Source of the DNA: Cryptococcus deneoformans JEC21
Taxonomy: Eukaryota; Basidiomycota; Tremellomycetes; Tremellales; Cryptococcaceae
DNA length: 47,500 nt
Assembly: GCF_000091045.1 (NCBI RefSeq)
Contig: NC_006681.1
Span: 461,787-509,286 of the forward strand
Reading direction: 5' to 3'
The position numbers and the translations under genes were made by a program. The notes below the pieces were generated by a model. It ran no database searches. It was not told where the DNA came from and worked only from the letters and a program-made list of their open reading frames with translations. Of the stretch, positions 20,722 through 32,800 are shown in pieces; positions within the stretch are counted from its first letter, which is position 1, and the number at the start of each line of letters is the position of its first letter.

Positions 20722-23351
20722 CTATACGTTGCCGCGTGGCCCACCCTCATGCATGACAGCCCCATGCTCAGCCGCCCACCGCCCAAGCTCAGCTGCCTGC
20801 TCTCGCAGAACCCGTACACGGCTCCTCATACGCCCGTCCAGCGGCAGAGCACGCTCATAGTCGCACAGGCCCCCAAGCCACTGCCCAGCAGCATGCACAT
20901 GCTCGGCGACTGTCATAGTGTTGTCAGCACTAGAGTACAGCGTGCGAATCATTGGCCGAGTTACCATGGTCGTGTATCTTGTATCCTGGCGGCTTTGCAG
21001 AGTACTCTCCCTTCAAAAGCTCGCAGACGTACAGCCTGGCGCGAACCATACGGAATACCAGCCAGAACAGCTGAAAGGTAATGACGTTATCCGAAACCAT
21101 TGACAGGGCGCGAAAAGCCCTGTTCAGAGTCTCGATGCCTCTGAAAAGCAATTCAGCTTTGCCACGTGCCTCTCCGACATGTAACTGCAGCCGCGCGAGG
21201 CGATAGGTCAGCAGGGGGATGGGATACGTTGCAGACGAGTATCCTTCGAGAAGGCGTTGATGATAGTATTCCAATCTTTCCAGGCCAGCGTCCCTGGCTT
21301 TTACCAATCGCTCCTCAGCTGTTGCATCAAGCAAATAACGATACGATGCTCACAGTCTGACAGGTAATGTCCTTCTTCTTCCAAAGTTTGGAACGGCCTC
21401 ATTACAGCCAATGCGTCAGCTGCCCATATTTGATTGATATCTTTGGCCTCGCCCACTGCGCCACAGCGGGTACAAACAGTAGGGCTTGCAGACACAATTT
21501 CTTCCTTTTCACCATCCACCGATGCCAAGGTGATTCTTCTCAGCAGACCCTGGTATCCATGATCATTTGATTTCGTACCATGACAATAATGTTTGGCTGC
21601 CCAGCGGATGTCAAAAGATAAACTTGCATTGCAAACTGAGCAGTTGGCCTCGTGGTGGAATCCATACTTTTCCAGAAATAGGCCTCGCTGGTAACATGGC
21701 ATGGTAGGAGGGACGTAGGAAATTCTGACCTATCCTTACCCCGTCAATCCATCTGTTCACTAGATTCTCTTTCAAGCAAACCTACCTCTTCTCCGGGTTG
21801 GATACTCTCAACCGCGACAATCTTCATCCCTCCATTCGCTACCGCTCCCAAAGGAAAAACGATCTGGGCATTAGGCCGGCAGTCATGGCCGACATTTGAT
21901 ATCACAGGGGATATACACAACCCTACAGGAGCGGCATCTGCACCGTACATGGTGAATGAACAGGACAAGACCTGAACCTGAATTAATTATTCAAATATTT
22001 TCTATAGACAGCGCACCAACCCTACCTTTCTTACTGTGGTCATAATCTCCTCATACTCTGGACCTTTTCCCTCATCGTTTTCCATATATGCGTCAATCTC
22101 TTGAGCCGCGAGATCTACATCAAATTCTTCGTAATATCCAAAATTGTCAAAGACTGGTTGCAAAATATTGAGCAAGAGTCACAAAGGCCGAGAGATTCCC
22201 AACTCACTCTCATGTTCAGGAAGAAACGTTTCCGTCTAAAAACATCGTCAAAAGGGGTCCTTTTTTTCTCCAAGGCATCCAACTCACGGGATTCCTCCGC
22301 TGCTCTCGAAAGATCTTTACCACCAGTCTGACAAGCGTTGAAGGGATATTATTTTCGCGAATGGCCTTTGCCAAACCGAGACATTCTTGTAAATGACTTT
22401 CACCTTCTTTCATCCAACAATTCTGCACTATCCGCATAAGCTTTTTTGTCATCCATAATCATTACAGGGAACGAAAGAAATGAAAGCGACACTTGCATGG
22501 CTACAGAACCGCACGAGATTGCACCCTTTGCAAATCTGAGTCACCTTTTCACCGCTCCACAACACTCCCAGCGTTTCTGTAGACTGCTCATCATTATTCA
22601 TACACCCTATACAGTGTGTTTCCAACAGAAAAGTGCCAAGGGTCGGGAATTTGGCGGTTGTCTCCAGCAAGACACTTCCCGCACGTACTTCTGGTCCGTC
22701 GTCCTCGCAAAGCTGGGCATGGCGATTTGGCAAAAACGCGAGACGATTGATCCTTTCCGGAACAGGAGGAGGAGGCGGTCGCAGCATGATGGGTGAAGAA
22801 GCGCTACTAGCTCGTCCGACGAGAGATGGGTCTGAAGAATGTGGTTTGACACGTTTCGGAAAAGATGTTTGTGGAGACAGCGTGAATTCCCGTCGTGGAT
22901 TGGTAGGGCTCTCCAAATACTTTTCAAGGTGTACCGACATTTCCCTGCTGGGGGTAGTGGCTCTCGATAGCAAAGCGGGCGTGGCAGCTTTGGTAGCTCT
23001 CTTACCCGCCAGGTCGGAAGATGGGCCGATGTTGAAGTAGACTGATGTTGGCGAAATCGTAGGCGGCCCTTCCCCTCCTTCTTCTTCCAATCCAGGTTGG
23101 TTGACTGCAACGTTTCGTTGTTTTCCCTGTACCTTTTCACTCAGCTCCAGACCAACTTTTTCAATTCCCTGTAGATCGCTAGCATCAGCTAGGGTAGCCA
23201 ACAGCGGCGGCGTCTGAGAGGAAGCAGCATGTAAAGTGGCAGGTGAATCATTCGAAGCCAAGTCGACAGGCATGGGTCTGGGTGTAAGATTATCGGGGAA
23301 CGGTGTCCCTTCTCTTTCTCTCTGTCTGGAAAAGTTGTCCTGAGATAGCAT
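20722..23351 (-). CDS. SET and MYND domain protein (SMYD-like) with atypical SET motifs
   Basis: Exons: 23351-22493, 22427-22288, 22235-22208 (28 nt), 22153-22026, 21971-21786, 21729-21354, 21318-20965 and 20909-20722, 752 aa. Residues 1-200 are disordered. A split SET domain with a MYND zinc finger inside follows (HCIGC, ICKGC, RFC, QNC, HLQEC). The SET C-half is SNVGHDCRPNAQIVFP, then GEEVRISYVPP, and the post-SET Cys cluster NCSVC follows. A helical C-terminal region (RLEYYHQRLLEGYSSA, then LARLQLHVGEA) fits the SMYD TPR-like domain. SMYD proteins methylate histones or other proteins using SAM. Here the usual NHSC is GHDC, and the N-terminal GxG motif is not visible, so catalytic activity is doubtful. 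ATG 23453, 34 codons upstream in frame, is an alternative start. Confidence 0.85.
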
Positions 23352-23762
23352 GTTGTTAAGAGAGTTGAAAGATGTATTGGAAGTCGGGTGTGAGACGATC
23401 AACGATATATAAAAACAGATGTTTGTGATGTTCGGAGATGGGTCAGCCAACATGTACTAATCATTCGTGTCAAAGTCAGCTCTAGACGACCACTCTCAAG
23501 AAACAAGACAAAAAAAAAAAACGCACAGCCTCTTTTGAATACTCGCCTAAATTCGACACCGTATCATGTCCATGTATATGTATAGGCTCTTAATAGCAGC
23601 GTTTCGTAGAGGTTTTTATCTGCATAAGAGGAGACTCGCTGATGCTAAAATGATGGGTATTATAATGCATGGGTATTGAGTGATCAAGTGTAGGTAAATC
23701 TATACAACGCTTACTACCTGTCAGCTCCTTTACCTCGAAACAGCTACTGGAAAAAATTTACC
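23352..23762. other. Intergenic region between the SMYD gene and URM1
   Basis: Contains the SMYD promoter and leader on the minus strand and the URM1 3' UTR. There is a T-run on the minus strand (A-run 23509-23520 on plus). No gene could be supported. Confidence 0.5.
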
Positions 23763-24329
23763 TTATCCACCATGAAGAGTGGAGATGAAGACGATCTCGT
23801 CCCTATCTCTAAGCTCGTACTCCAGCTCCCCTTCAAGCTCCCAGTCGGCATCATTGATCAAGACCAATATACCTGGCCTCCTAAATCTCAAAAGTTAGCC
23901 TTAACCCTGCCACAGACCGAAAATTTGAGGCGTACACCCCGTCTCCCTCCCCAAACATTTCTTCCCTCTCACTCAACAAGTTCTCCTTCATCCATTTGAC
24001 GACATATCGCATATTTAACGGCTCGGGAGGGGTAGTACCGGGAACGAAGCGGGGAAGGTGAGCAACATGCTTGGGTTGAGAGGAGAACAAAAGATGAAGG
24101 CCGCCACTATAACAATCAATGTCAGTGTTAATACATCTGGGACTAAAACGTGGTCCAAGACAAGAACCCAAAAGTGTGACATTACATACCCGAATTCGAA
24201 GCGGACTTCCATGGTATCGTCCCCCTTCACTCCAGCATCAGTTTGAACTCCACCAGTAATTTTCTCAGACGAAGGCGCCATGTAGCCCAATCCGTTGGAG
24301 TTGATGACAAAGTCGTCAGTAGTTGCCAT
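23763..24329 (-). CDS. URM1: Ubiquitin-related modifier 1 (Urm1)
   Basis: Sulfur carrier for 2-thiolation of the wobble uridine in cytosolic tRNAs, and a protein modifier (urmylation). Exons: 24329-24190, 24106-23936 and 23880-23763, 142 aa. The Urm1 fold is clear: [56 protein letters not shown] and the C-terminal VFISTLHGG ending in the essential Gly-Gly used for thiocarboxylation. Typical Urm1 is about 100 residues. This model has about 40 extra N-terminal residues rich in Gly/Thr/Ser. A second in-frame ATG directly before EVRFEFGGG would give the canonical length. Confidence 0.95.
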
Positions 24330-25061
24330 GCTTGTTCAGTGTTTAGATGACCAAAGTAGACAATGTCAATGGTCAGGCGGCGAAAAGAAGAACACAAAAT
24401 AAAGCAGAAGCAAAACAGCGTCGGAGATTTCCCACGGTCGTTTCGTTGGCACTTCGTTTCTTGATCATCGCTGTCCGCAAAATGAGCACGAGTCTGCCTG
24501 GCACGAGTAGCTATTAGGAAGCAGACAATCTCCTTCGCAAACATCCTCAAGTCAGTCGATATGAAGCTACCAGGCATTCCCAAAAAATTATGGGTATCGC
24601 TAGCCGAACCGCTGTAACGTCCTACTTCGTTAAGACTTCTTTATGCAATTTCAGGTCGAACATGATGATGATACTCAATCAATCATCATTTACAGTACAG
24701 TCAATCTGCGTTTATTTCGTTTAATGGCTTTGCTTATTAGTAATTCGCACACTACTCCCTTTTTTACGAAGATTGGCCTGGAAATTTCCAAGCATGATAT
24801 AATAATGGCCAGCGACGACGTGGTGGCCAGGGGTCAACAAAAAAAAAAGGGACTGCGATTAAATCCGCGTGTAATCAGATAAGAAGAAGATTTTTACCGC
24901 AGCAGGAGTTAGAACGAATGAAGCAAAATAAATAAAACAAAAAGTCCAGCAGCGCACAGGGGTCGGAACCGGCCGACGTTAATATTTTCCTCTGCCGCTA
25001 TACACATACCATCTCATTTTCTCTTTCCATTCCGTTCAGCCCTTACTATAATCCTGCAAAA
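24330..25061. promoter_or_regulatory. Divergent promoter region URM1 / LIA1
   Basis: 732 bp between the two starts. The LIA1 side is CT-rich from about 24990 (TCTCATTTTCTCTTTCCATT) just before the start codon. Open frames here (for example 24583-24227 minus) overlap URM1 and each other and have no protein-like character. No RNA gene recognised. Confidence 0.5.
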
Positions 25062-26252
25062 ATGTCTGTCCAGGTATCTCCAGAGCAAATGGCCACATTG
25101 AAGGCTACTCTGCTCAACACTCCCGGAAATGTCCCCTTGCATGAGCGATTCAGGGCCTTGTTTATGCTCAAGGCTGTGGGCGGTGATGAGGTTGTCGACA
25201 TCGTTTCCGAAGGTGGGTTCATATATGAACGATCAATGAGAATAAGCTCAACATTCAATTTATACAGGTCTTAAGGACCCTTCACCTCTCTTAAAGCACG
25301 AGCTTGCCTACGTCCTCGGTCAGCTTCTCAACACCCGTGCTCTTCCCACCTTGTCTCGAGTCCTTGAAAACCCCACCGGCGAGCATTGCTCTATGGTTCG
25401 TCATGAGGCTGCTGAGGCTCTTGGCGCTATTGGTGCTGAAGAGTCCCTCCCAATTTTAAGAAAGTACATGCAGGACGAAAATAGGGAGGTCCGAGAGACC
25501 TGCGAGATTGCAGTCGGCAAGATTGAGTTCGATTTGAGCGAGGAGGGAAAGAAGACCAATGCCAAGTGAGCTCCTTTTATCTTCTTTTTATTGCTCTTCC
25601 GCTGACCTTTTAAAGCCCCGACTTCCCCACTATTGACCCCGCTCCTTCTGCTGCCCCTTCCGACATTCCTTCCCTCCGCGCCGACCTTCTTAACACTTCC
25701 CTTCCCCTCTTCCAGCGATACCGTGCCATGTTTGCGCTCCGTGACTTTGGTGCCGGCTCCAAAGAGGCTGTTGAAGCCCTTGCCGACGGTTTCCGAGACG
25801 GCAGTGCCCTTTTCCGTCACGAGATTGCCTACATCTTTGGTCAGCTTTCCAGCCCGTACTCCATCCCTTCGCTTCTATCCAGGTTGAGGGACGCCAAGGA
25901 AGACGACATGGTCAGGCACGAGGCTGCCGAGGCTCTTGGGGGTATTGCGTCTGACGGCGTGGAATCTGAGAACCCCGAGGTCGTGCTTCCTGAAGACGAA
26001 CGCCTTCCCGAAGGTGGTGTTCTTGCCGTTCTGCGTGAATGGGCCGTCAAGGCCGATGCCCCTACCGTTGTTCGTGAGTCTTGTCAGGTCGCCATTGACA
26101 TGTGGGAGTATGAGAACTCTGCCGATCAATTTAACCCGCTTGACTCTCTCTCGGCCAAGCAAGAGGAGAGAGAGAAGACTGAGAAGGTCAACACCACGGG
26201 TATGGAGAGGTCTGCACACGCTGCTGTTGCCGCCATGGGTATTGCTGCCTAG
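25062..26252 (+). CDS. LIA1: Deoxyhypusine hydroxylase (DOHH)
   Basis: Di-iron enzyme that completes hypusine on translation factor eIF5A. Exons: 25062-25212, 25268-25565 and 25616-26252, 361 aa. It is built of HEAT-like repeats in two halves, each holding two His-Glu metal-binding motifs: KHELAY (H61-E62) and RHEAAEALG (H96-E97), then RHEIAY (H218-E219) and RHEAAEALG (H251-E252). All four are intact, so activity is expected. The linker between halves (about 140-170) is Pro/Ala/Ser-rich. It is convergent with DOA1, 214 bp between stops. Confidence 0.97.
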
Positions 26253-26466
26253 AACTTCGACGGAAAGACTGATACGACGTATTTTCGGATGGTTGGAGAT
26301 GAAAAGGAGAACGAGTCAGTTCTCAGATGTTCTTGTTGTATCCCCGGCATGAAATGTATTGACCTTAGCTTCTCATCATTCGGCATGCATTATGTTCTTC
26401 GCATATCACACGACTTTTCACTTTTCTAATCTAGAATTTACAGATTTTGCAGAGCTTGACAGTGGA

Positions 26467-29400
26467 TCAAAGTCCCAGCCCCTCAATCTCCGTAGCCAGA
26501 CTGCCTAATCTTGACTCCTTCCCAGCCCATCTCTTGACGCTCTCTTTGCCCTTTGCAACCTTGCCAACCGCCAAGCCTCCAGCCGCCTTGGGGCTCGAAA
26601 CGAGATTACCAAGTGCGATCGCAGAGCGGTAAACAACTTCCGTGTCTTCCTTTTCGGAGTCAAGGATTTGGTTGATGAGATCAAGGAGTGGTGACCCGAG
26701 GGCGACAGGGAGGTTACCTTCGACAGCCAAAATCGAGAGACTATTGTCAAGTCAGCCCGGAGGCCGTGGTAACTGAGAGGCTACTTACTGAAGCACTATA
26801 GTAGCACCCGCAATCCTTACATTCTTGCCTACCTTACCCCATTCGACCCCTCCGACATTAGCCAAGATATCCTTAGCAACATCTTCCGTAGACAAGACCA
26901 TTCGTCCGTTTGCAGTAACGAAAAGGTTGGCAATGGCACGAAGAGCGAGGAGAGTGTTGGTCTCTCGTGGCTTTGAGGGAGGATCGGGGAAAGGTAGGGA
27001 AAGAGAAGCAGCGATGAAGAAGGGATGAGGAGGTGAAAGGGCGAATGCCGGAGATGCGGCTGCAAGGACTCGAGCAAGGTCGATCACTATCCCTTTCGTC
27101 AATTTTCACTTTGAACATACGATACTAAACAAACGCACAAGGGAATCTCTTGTCTTCAGGCCACTTTTGCACTAAAGCCAGAATCGCACCCGTGTCAAAT
27201 TTTTCCTTCCCGTCCTGAGAGTTAGGGTTGGGCAAAGCTACGGCAGGCAAGGAGAGGAAAGCGTAAACCTCTGTGAGGGTCTTTTCTTCTTCTAAAGTCA
27301 AGGCCAATTCGGGCTTATCCATTAATCAGCTCGCCAGCCCAATACTGCAAGAAGACGACGCTTACTTTGGAAGTTTTCAATTCGTCGTTGAATTGTTGGA
27401 TCTTGTTCTTTGCGGCGCTTACGTTGATTTGCTTGAAGGGAAGATACGTCTTGACAGGCAGGATACCCTTAGCGCCCGATTGTTGGACAGGTGCAGATGA
27501 GGCGGTAACAGCACCAGTGTATCGCGACCCGCCAGTGAAAGGATCTCCACTGGAGGTGGTGTTACCAGTAGTTGAAATGCCACCACCAGTATACCTCGAA
27601 TCTCCAGTAAATGGGTCCCCAAAACCGCCACTACTTCCACCAGCTCCAGTGGTAGGAACGCCGCCACCTGTGTACCTTGAACCCCCAGTGAAGGGGTCAG
27701 CATAGCTTGCAGTGTCTTCACCTGTACCCAGCTGCACTCCACCGGTGTTCTTCTGGATAAACTCTACAACTTGATCAACGTAGCTGGTTGGGAGTTCATT
27801 GCGCTCAAGAAAGCGTTGAGCCGCTATCCATGGATTTTCTAGAAGTCCAGATCAGCGGGATCTCTTGTTTAAATACAGCATTGAAAAGATGGCGGCTTAC
27901 CAGCGACATTATAAGGCAACTTGAGTGGGGGCATCCCTTCGGAAACATCTACGTCAAACACATAATCATATTCTTTGCCTTCATACAGCTGTTTGCGACC
28001 TTGGCCGATGGCATCAACGACTTGGCCGATTTGCTGCCAAGTGGATGACGGCGCAGACCACTGAAACCACAAGCTAATTAGCCGGCGAAAACAGATTAAG
28101 AGGCACAGCATACCTGGTAAGCCTCAACAACGCCATTGTTCTTGATCATAAGAACTTGCCCATCCTTCTTACCTGCAGCTCACTGTCAGTGGCATTGCTT
28201 TTCCCGAACGATACGTAACTTACCTTCCCTACCCAGAGCCTCGATTCCAGGAAGATCCGAGTGCTTGACGTCCCCCACTTGACTCTTATCCAATTGCCTC
28301 CCTTTAACTTCGTCATCCCATGCAGCCAACTCCTCAGGCCCAGCAACGAGCGCTCCTTCATTGGTAAAAAAACGGATGGTAGAGTCGGATGAGGATGAAA
28401 CAATGTATGGTGAAGAGGCTACAAGAGATGGGACGACGGCACAAGACCAAAGCGAGTTGGAGGTGTGAGGAATTGTTTGGATAAGCTCTGTCTCTGTGTA
28501 TCGTGTGAGTGTGTCTCTTTGTATCGACAGACAAGCTTACCAGACCAGACACGCATTGTCCCATCCTCACCAGTGGTAATTGCGCCGCTACCATCTGGGA
28601 AAGTGGCAATAGAGTAGACGAAGGATGTGTGACCCGAAAGGGTGCGGATGGGAGACGGTTTATCGAAGGAGTAGATGTTGACGTTACTAGATTGACGATT
28701 GGCGAGACTCATTCAGTGCCTGACCGGAAACTTACCCGTCATTCGCACAACTCCAAAACCCTTGTCTGTCTGGTTTCAACGCCAGACCTCTTACCGGTTC
28801 AGTATGGCCAGTGTATGTCTGAAGAGGAGTTGTCCGGCCTGAAGCAGGATCCACAGAATGAAGTATGATCTTCTTATCCGCAGATGCTGAACCTAGGTAA
28901 GCTTAGTTGTAAGACGAAAGGAGATACTAACCAGTGAGGAGGCGGTCTTCGCCCACAAACTTAACGGACCATACAGCTTGTTCATGTGCCTTGATCTGGA
29001 TGACTTTTTTGAAATCCTTCCACACGATCACGGTTCTATGATTTTCTATCAGCGTATCATCCGGCGTATTCCTGAAGCACATACTTGTCCCAACTGCCGG
29101 AAGCGATAAGTCCTCCTTGGCTCACGTCCATACAGCACAAGTTTTGGGAATGCTCAATCAGGGTGTGTGTAGGTTCTGGCAAAGGGGAATCATCCGCGGG
29201 TGCGGGAGAGTCCATTGCAGGTAAGACGTAGCTGGCAAGGATACCAGAAGATGATCCAACGAGCAAAAAGGCTTGAGCCGGTTAGAATGCTTCTCTGTGA
29301 TACCTGGCAAGACCCACCTTGCCCGTCCCATCTAGTCATTCCGACACAGCTAACATATCGTTTTTCTGGCCCTTCGACCCTAAGCTTGACGTCCCATTCT

Positions 29401-29549
29401 CTGGAAGCATTCGAAGGACCCCATACGATTGCTGAGCCGTCTCTGGAAGCCGAAAGAAGGAGAGGTACCTGTTGAGATGGCGCGGTGACGTTGCGGACGT
29501 CCGCTGCGTGTCCATTCAATGAGAATGCTAGCTTGTACTGCTTAGGCAT
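26467..29549 (-). CDS. DOA1: Doa1/Ufd3 (PLAA) ubiquitin-binding WD40-PFU-PUL protein
   Basis: Cdc48/p97 cofactor that keeps free ubiquitin levels and sorts ubiquitinated cargo. Twelve exons: 29549-29318, 29271-29085, 29035-28932, 28892-28736, 28686-28541, 28493-28224, 28172-28114, 28060-27901, 27838-27366, 27313-27139, 27086-26789 and 26740-26467, 844 aa. Seven-bladed WD40 propeller in residues 1-320 (LNGHAADVRNV, SGSWDKTVIVW, GHTSFVYSIATFPDGSG). The ubiquitin-binding PFU domain is about 365-475 (VLMIKNNGVVEAYQWS, YDYVFDVDVSEG). A Gly-rich linker holds three DPFTGxSRYTG repeats. The Cdc48-binding PUL Armadillo domain ends the protein (ETNTLLALRAIANLFVT, YRSAIALGNLVSSP). This is the complete family architecture. 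It is divergent from the alpha/beta hydrolase gene. Confidence 0.97.
27500..27700 (-). repeat. Threefold in-frame repeat (DPFTGxSRYTG) in the DOA1 linker
   Basis: Three related units of about 20 codons encode DPFTGGSRYTGG, DPFTGDSRYTGG and DPFTGGSRYTGA in the PFU-PUL linker. Similar DPFTG motifs occur in PLAA of other eukaryotes, so the motif is conserved although copy number may vary. Confidence 0.8.
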
Positions 29550-29834
29550 GATCCTGTGGATAGATAGAGATGTGGATGTGATCGTGCAAGTACGAAATAG
29601 CTGAGCACATCGTTCTTCTAGTCTCCATAATCATGTCGTCAGCGTTATTATTCATTATTCATGTTTCATCAGTAGTTGACACACATCGGCGATGGCCGCC
29701 CGAGAGACGTCATCATACTCTTCTTCTTTCTATCTTCAGTTATTTCGATATCCTCATCGGTTGTTGTTTATCCTTTGGAGAATACAAGGATCGAATGCTT
29801 ATGGCCACTCTCATGTCGATAAGATACCTCTAAA
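29550..29834. promoter_or_regulatory. Divergent promoter DOA1 / alpha/beta hydrolase
   Basis: 285 bp between start codons of two divergent genes. No internal gene is supported, so shared promoter elements are expected here. Confidence 0.55.
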
Positions 29835-32800
29835 ATGCCAGATTTACTCACACCACAGGCTCTTGCTACCGGTAAGAGTTCAACGGGTAGATGCAGGGCT
29901 GATCATCATGATAGCCGGTCCGCTCTTGCTCGACACCCTTTTCAAGCACTATCTTTCTCCACGACAACATTCGGATGATGACAAGAATAAAGCGAGGGAA
30001 GACCTCATGTACGATGAAGGTGTGTGCGATTGGATGCCATCATTATGTGATATTGAATAATTCGCCTCAAAAGCTGACAATTAGTATAAGCCTTTGTGCT
30101 CATGAAGGTTGGTCACTTGTAATGTTGATCCCGCCCTTTGTATACTGACATGACACAGACATTCCTCGAAATGGCTACAAAGTAAGTAGAAGTCAGTTAT
30201 TTGAGAAGGTTCTATCTTAACAGTTGCTGCCCTCAGGCATCCTGTTGCTGCATTGCAGCGCTTTGGCCAAGTTCGCACATTATCTCCACCGTGGGTCGCT
30301 GTACACCGCGTTCAAGTCCCGTTTCCTTCCCTTCAGTTGGCCGCTGAATACATGATCACTGCCTTTGGGGGCGAAGAAATGGCTTTCAAGGTGGCTGGCG
30401 GTACAAAATGGTGGCAAGTTCGTGCCGGGCAGGGCGTCGAGGCCGAGTGGATCGTGATGAAGAAGGATTGGAAAGATGTGATCGCAGAGGAGAAGAAGGA
30501 AAAGGGGAAGAGGAAGGGGAAAAAGAAAGAAGCTGAAGGAGAGCCTGAAGATAATGAATGTACGCTCAGACGAGTCCCCGAAAGCACAGCTGACGTCTTG
30601 CAGTCTTGCCTGAGATGGACCGTCTTCGATGCATGTTGTACAGTAAGACTTGTCATTTATTATGCGGACTTGTTGCTGATACCGTTTGTTAGTTCATGGA
30701 GGAGCATACTACTGGGGCTCCATCAACACCCACCGTTATACCATCTGGCGTCATGCCCGTAAAATGCATGGTCGATGCTTTGCTGTCAATTACCGCAAAG
30801 CTCCTCAATACCCTTTCCCTTGCGCGATCCAAGACTGCCTTGCAGCCTATCTTTATCTGATCAATCCGCCCCCTGGAGCACCGCATCGCCCAGTCGACCC
30901 TAAGTCCATCGTGCTGGCCGGAGACTCTGCGGGCGGCGGACTTTGTTTGGCGTTGCTGCAGATCCTGAGAGATACACCAGGCCTGGAGCTACCTGCAGGT
31001 GCGGCTTTGCTGAGTCCCTGGTCAGATTTAACCCATAGTTTCCCAAGCATCTTGCAGAACACAGCCACTGTAAGTATAGCCATGATTTAGACCTCTATGC
31101 TCATAGAAAAACCAATAACAGGATATTGTTCCACCATATAGTTTCATACACGTAAGCGCCTGCTTATGGAATGTCATATCTTGATCTAACGTGCCATAGA
31201 AACCGTCGTCTCTCTGGCCTCCGCCTCCTCCTACCGTGACCCAGGCGGTCCAGTCTCGCTTACGGTCAAGAGTCAAAGAAGCCGCCGCTCGCGTTCGTGA
31301 TCATGACAAGGAAGCAAAATCCAGAGAGAGCCATTCAGAAGGGACCAAAGGAGATAAGCTGTATTCGGTTGTATCGCGAATATCGGCACGTTCTCATGGC
31401 AAAGCTAACGAGGGACATGAAAACGCCGGAGGTGATTCCAGGATAGAAAGCCCCAATGCTGTTCATGCTTCTGCCCCTACCGGTGTAGAAGCATCTGACC
31501 CGTCTACTTCTCCATCCTCGACGCTTCATCCGACAACTTCCTCTCCTTCAGACCCGAAAGCTCATCCTGCTCCCAGAGAAGGCCCGCACAATCCTTCATT
31601 CGCCAATCCCGCATCCTTATTTTCCACTTTAGTACCACCTTCTCCTAATGAGACACGACCCACAACCCTTGCCCAATGCACCACTCCTCTTTATTTGAAG
31701 GTCAAAGACGAGAAGGTTGTGCTCGATACTCAGATTCAAATCTACGCCACAAATGCGCAATTGTGTCACCCATGGGTGTCTCCCGTTTTGGGATATTTGG
31801 GCGGCTTACCGCCGTTGTATATCATGTGTGGTGATAAAGAAGTGTTGAGAGACGAAATCATCTATTTGGCCCACAAAGCAGCCAATCCGTCGGCTCATCC
31901 TCTGCGACCCGACGTCGTAGCCCTTTTGCCTTCCCTCGAGGGTATCGAATCGCGCTACGGCCCAACGAATGTGCATCTTCAAGTCTACGACGGGGTGTGT
32001 CATGACCTCCCGCTTTTTTCAATGACCACAGCAGCTAGAGGGTGTTTCCGAGCTATTGCGAGCTTTGCGAGATACGTGACGCCGAGTACACCTGGGAGCC
32101 TCTACATCGGGAGAAATTCTAACGCTGCAGAAGAGAGTGAGATATCTACTCCTGCCACTCCGAATACTCTCATCACCCCCATCGACCCAGTCGATCCAGA
32201 GAAACACAATAAAATTCTTGGTGCCCCCATGGATTCTTCCCCCGTACAAGTTACCCCTCGTTCATCTCAAGCCAGTCTACGTCCTCCTGGAGTTACTTCC
32301 ATGCCTTTGCGTCGAACAGAACCTTTGTTATCTGAGATCCCAAGCTTGTCTGGGCTCGCTATGCACGACAATGATCGATGTTTCGAGGAAACAGTTGAAC
32401 TCGAAACGACCCACGGAAAAGTCGATGGAATGAAGGAGAAGAAGAAGAATGAAATGGGTATACTACCCCTTCGTCGGAGAACGAGTCTCCCTGAAAGTTC
32501 CACCCCTTCCGGAAGCGGACCACAAAGTACAGCCATGACTCCCACTGCTAGCGCCACCGGCGATCAAGTCCTTGGTGACGAAACAGGCCCCCGCTTCGCC
32601 TTTGGAGCCGGTGATCAAACGAAAAAGGATAAGGGGAAGAGCGTGGAATTTGAAAAGCGAGAAGAAGAAGCGAAAGAAGAAGGGGAAGAAGGATTCTCGG
32701 GGCTGAATGACTCGAGAGCAAAGAAGGGAGAAGCAGGTTGGCCAGGGATTTATCGTGGAGACAACGTGTGTCCCTCAACCTTTCAATGAACTGCGTCGCT

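Noticed and set aside
20332..21081. 249-codon plus-strand open frame across the MIC60 5' end and the SMYD 3' end
   Set aside because: Antisense to two supported genes, with Gly-rich then low-complexity translation and no splice or domain evidence.
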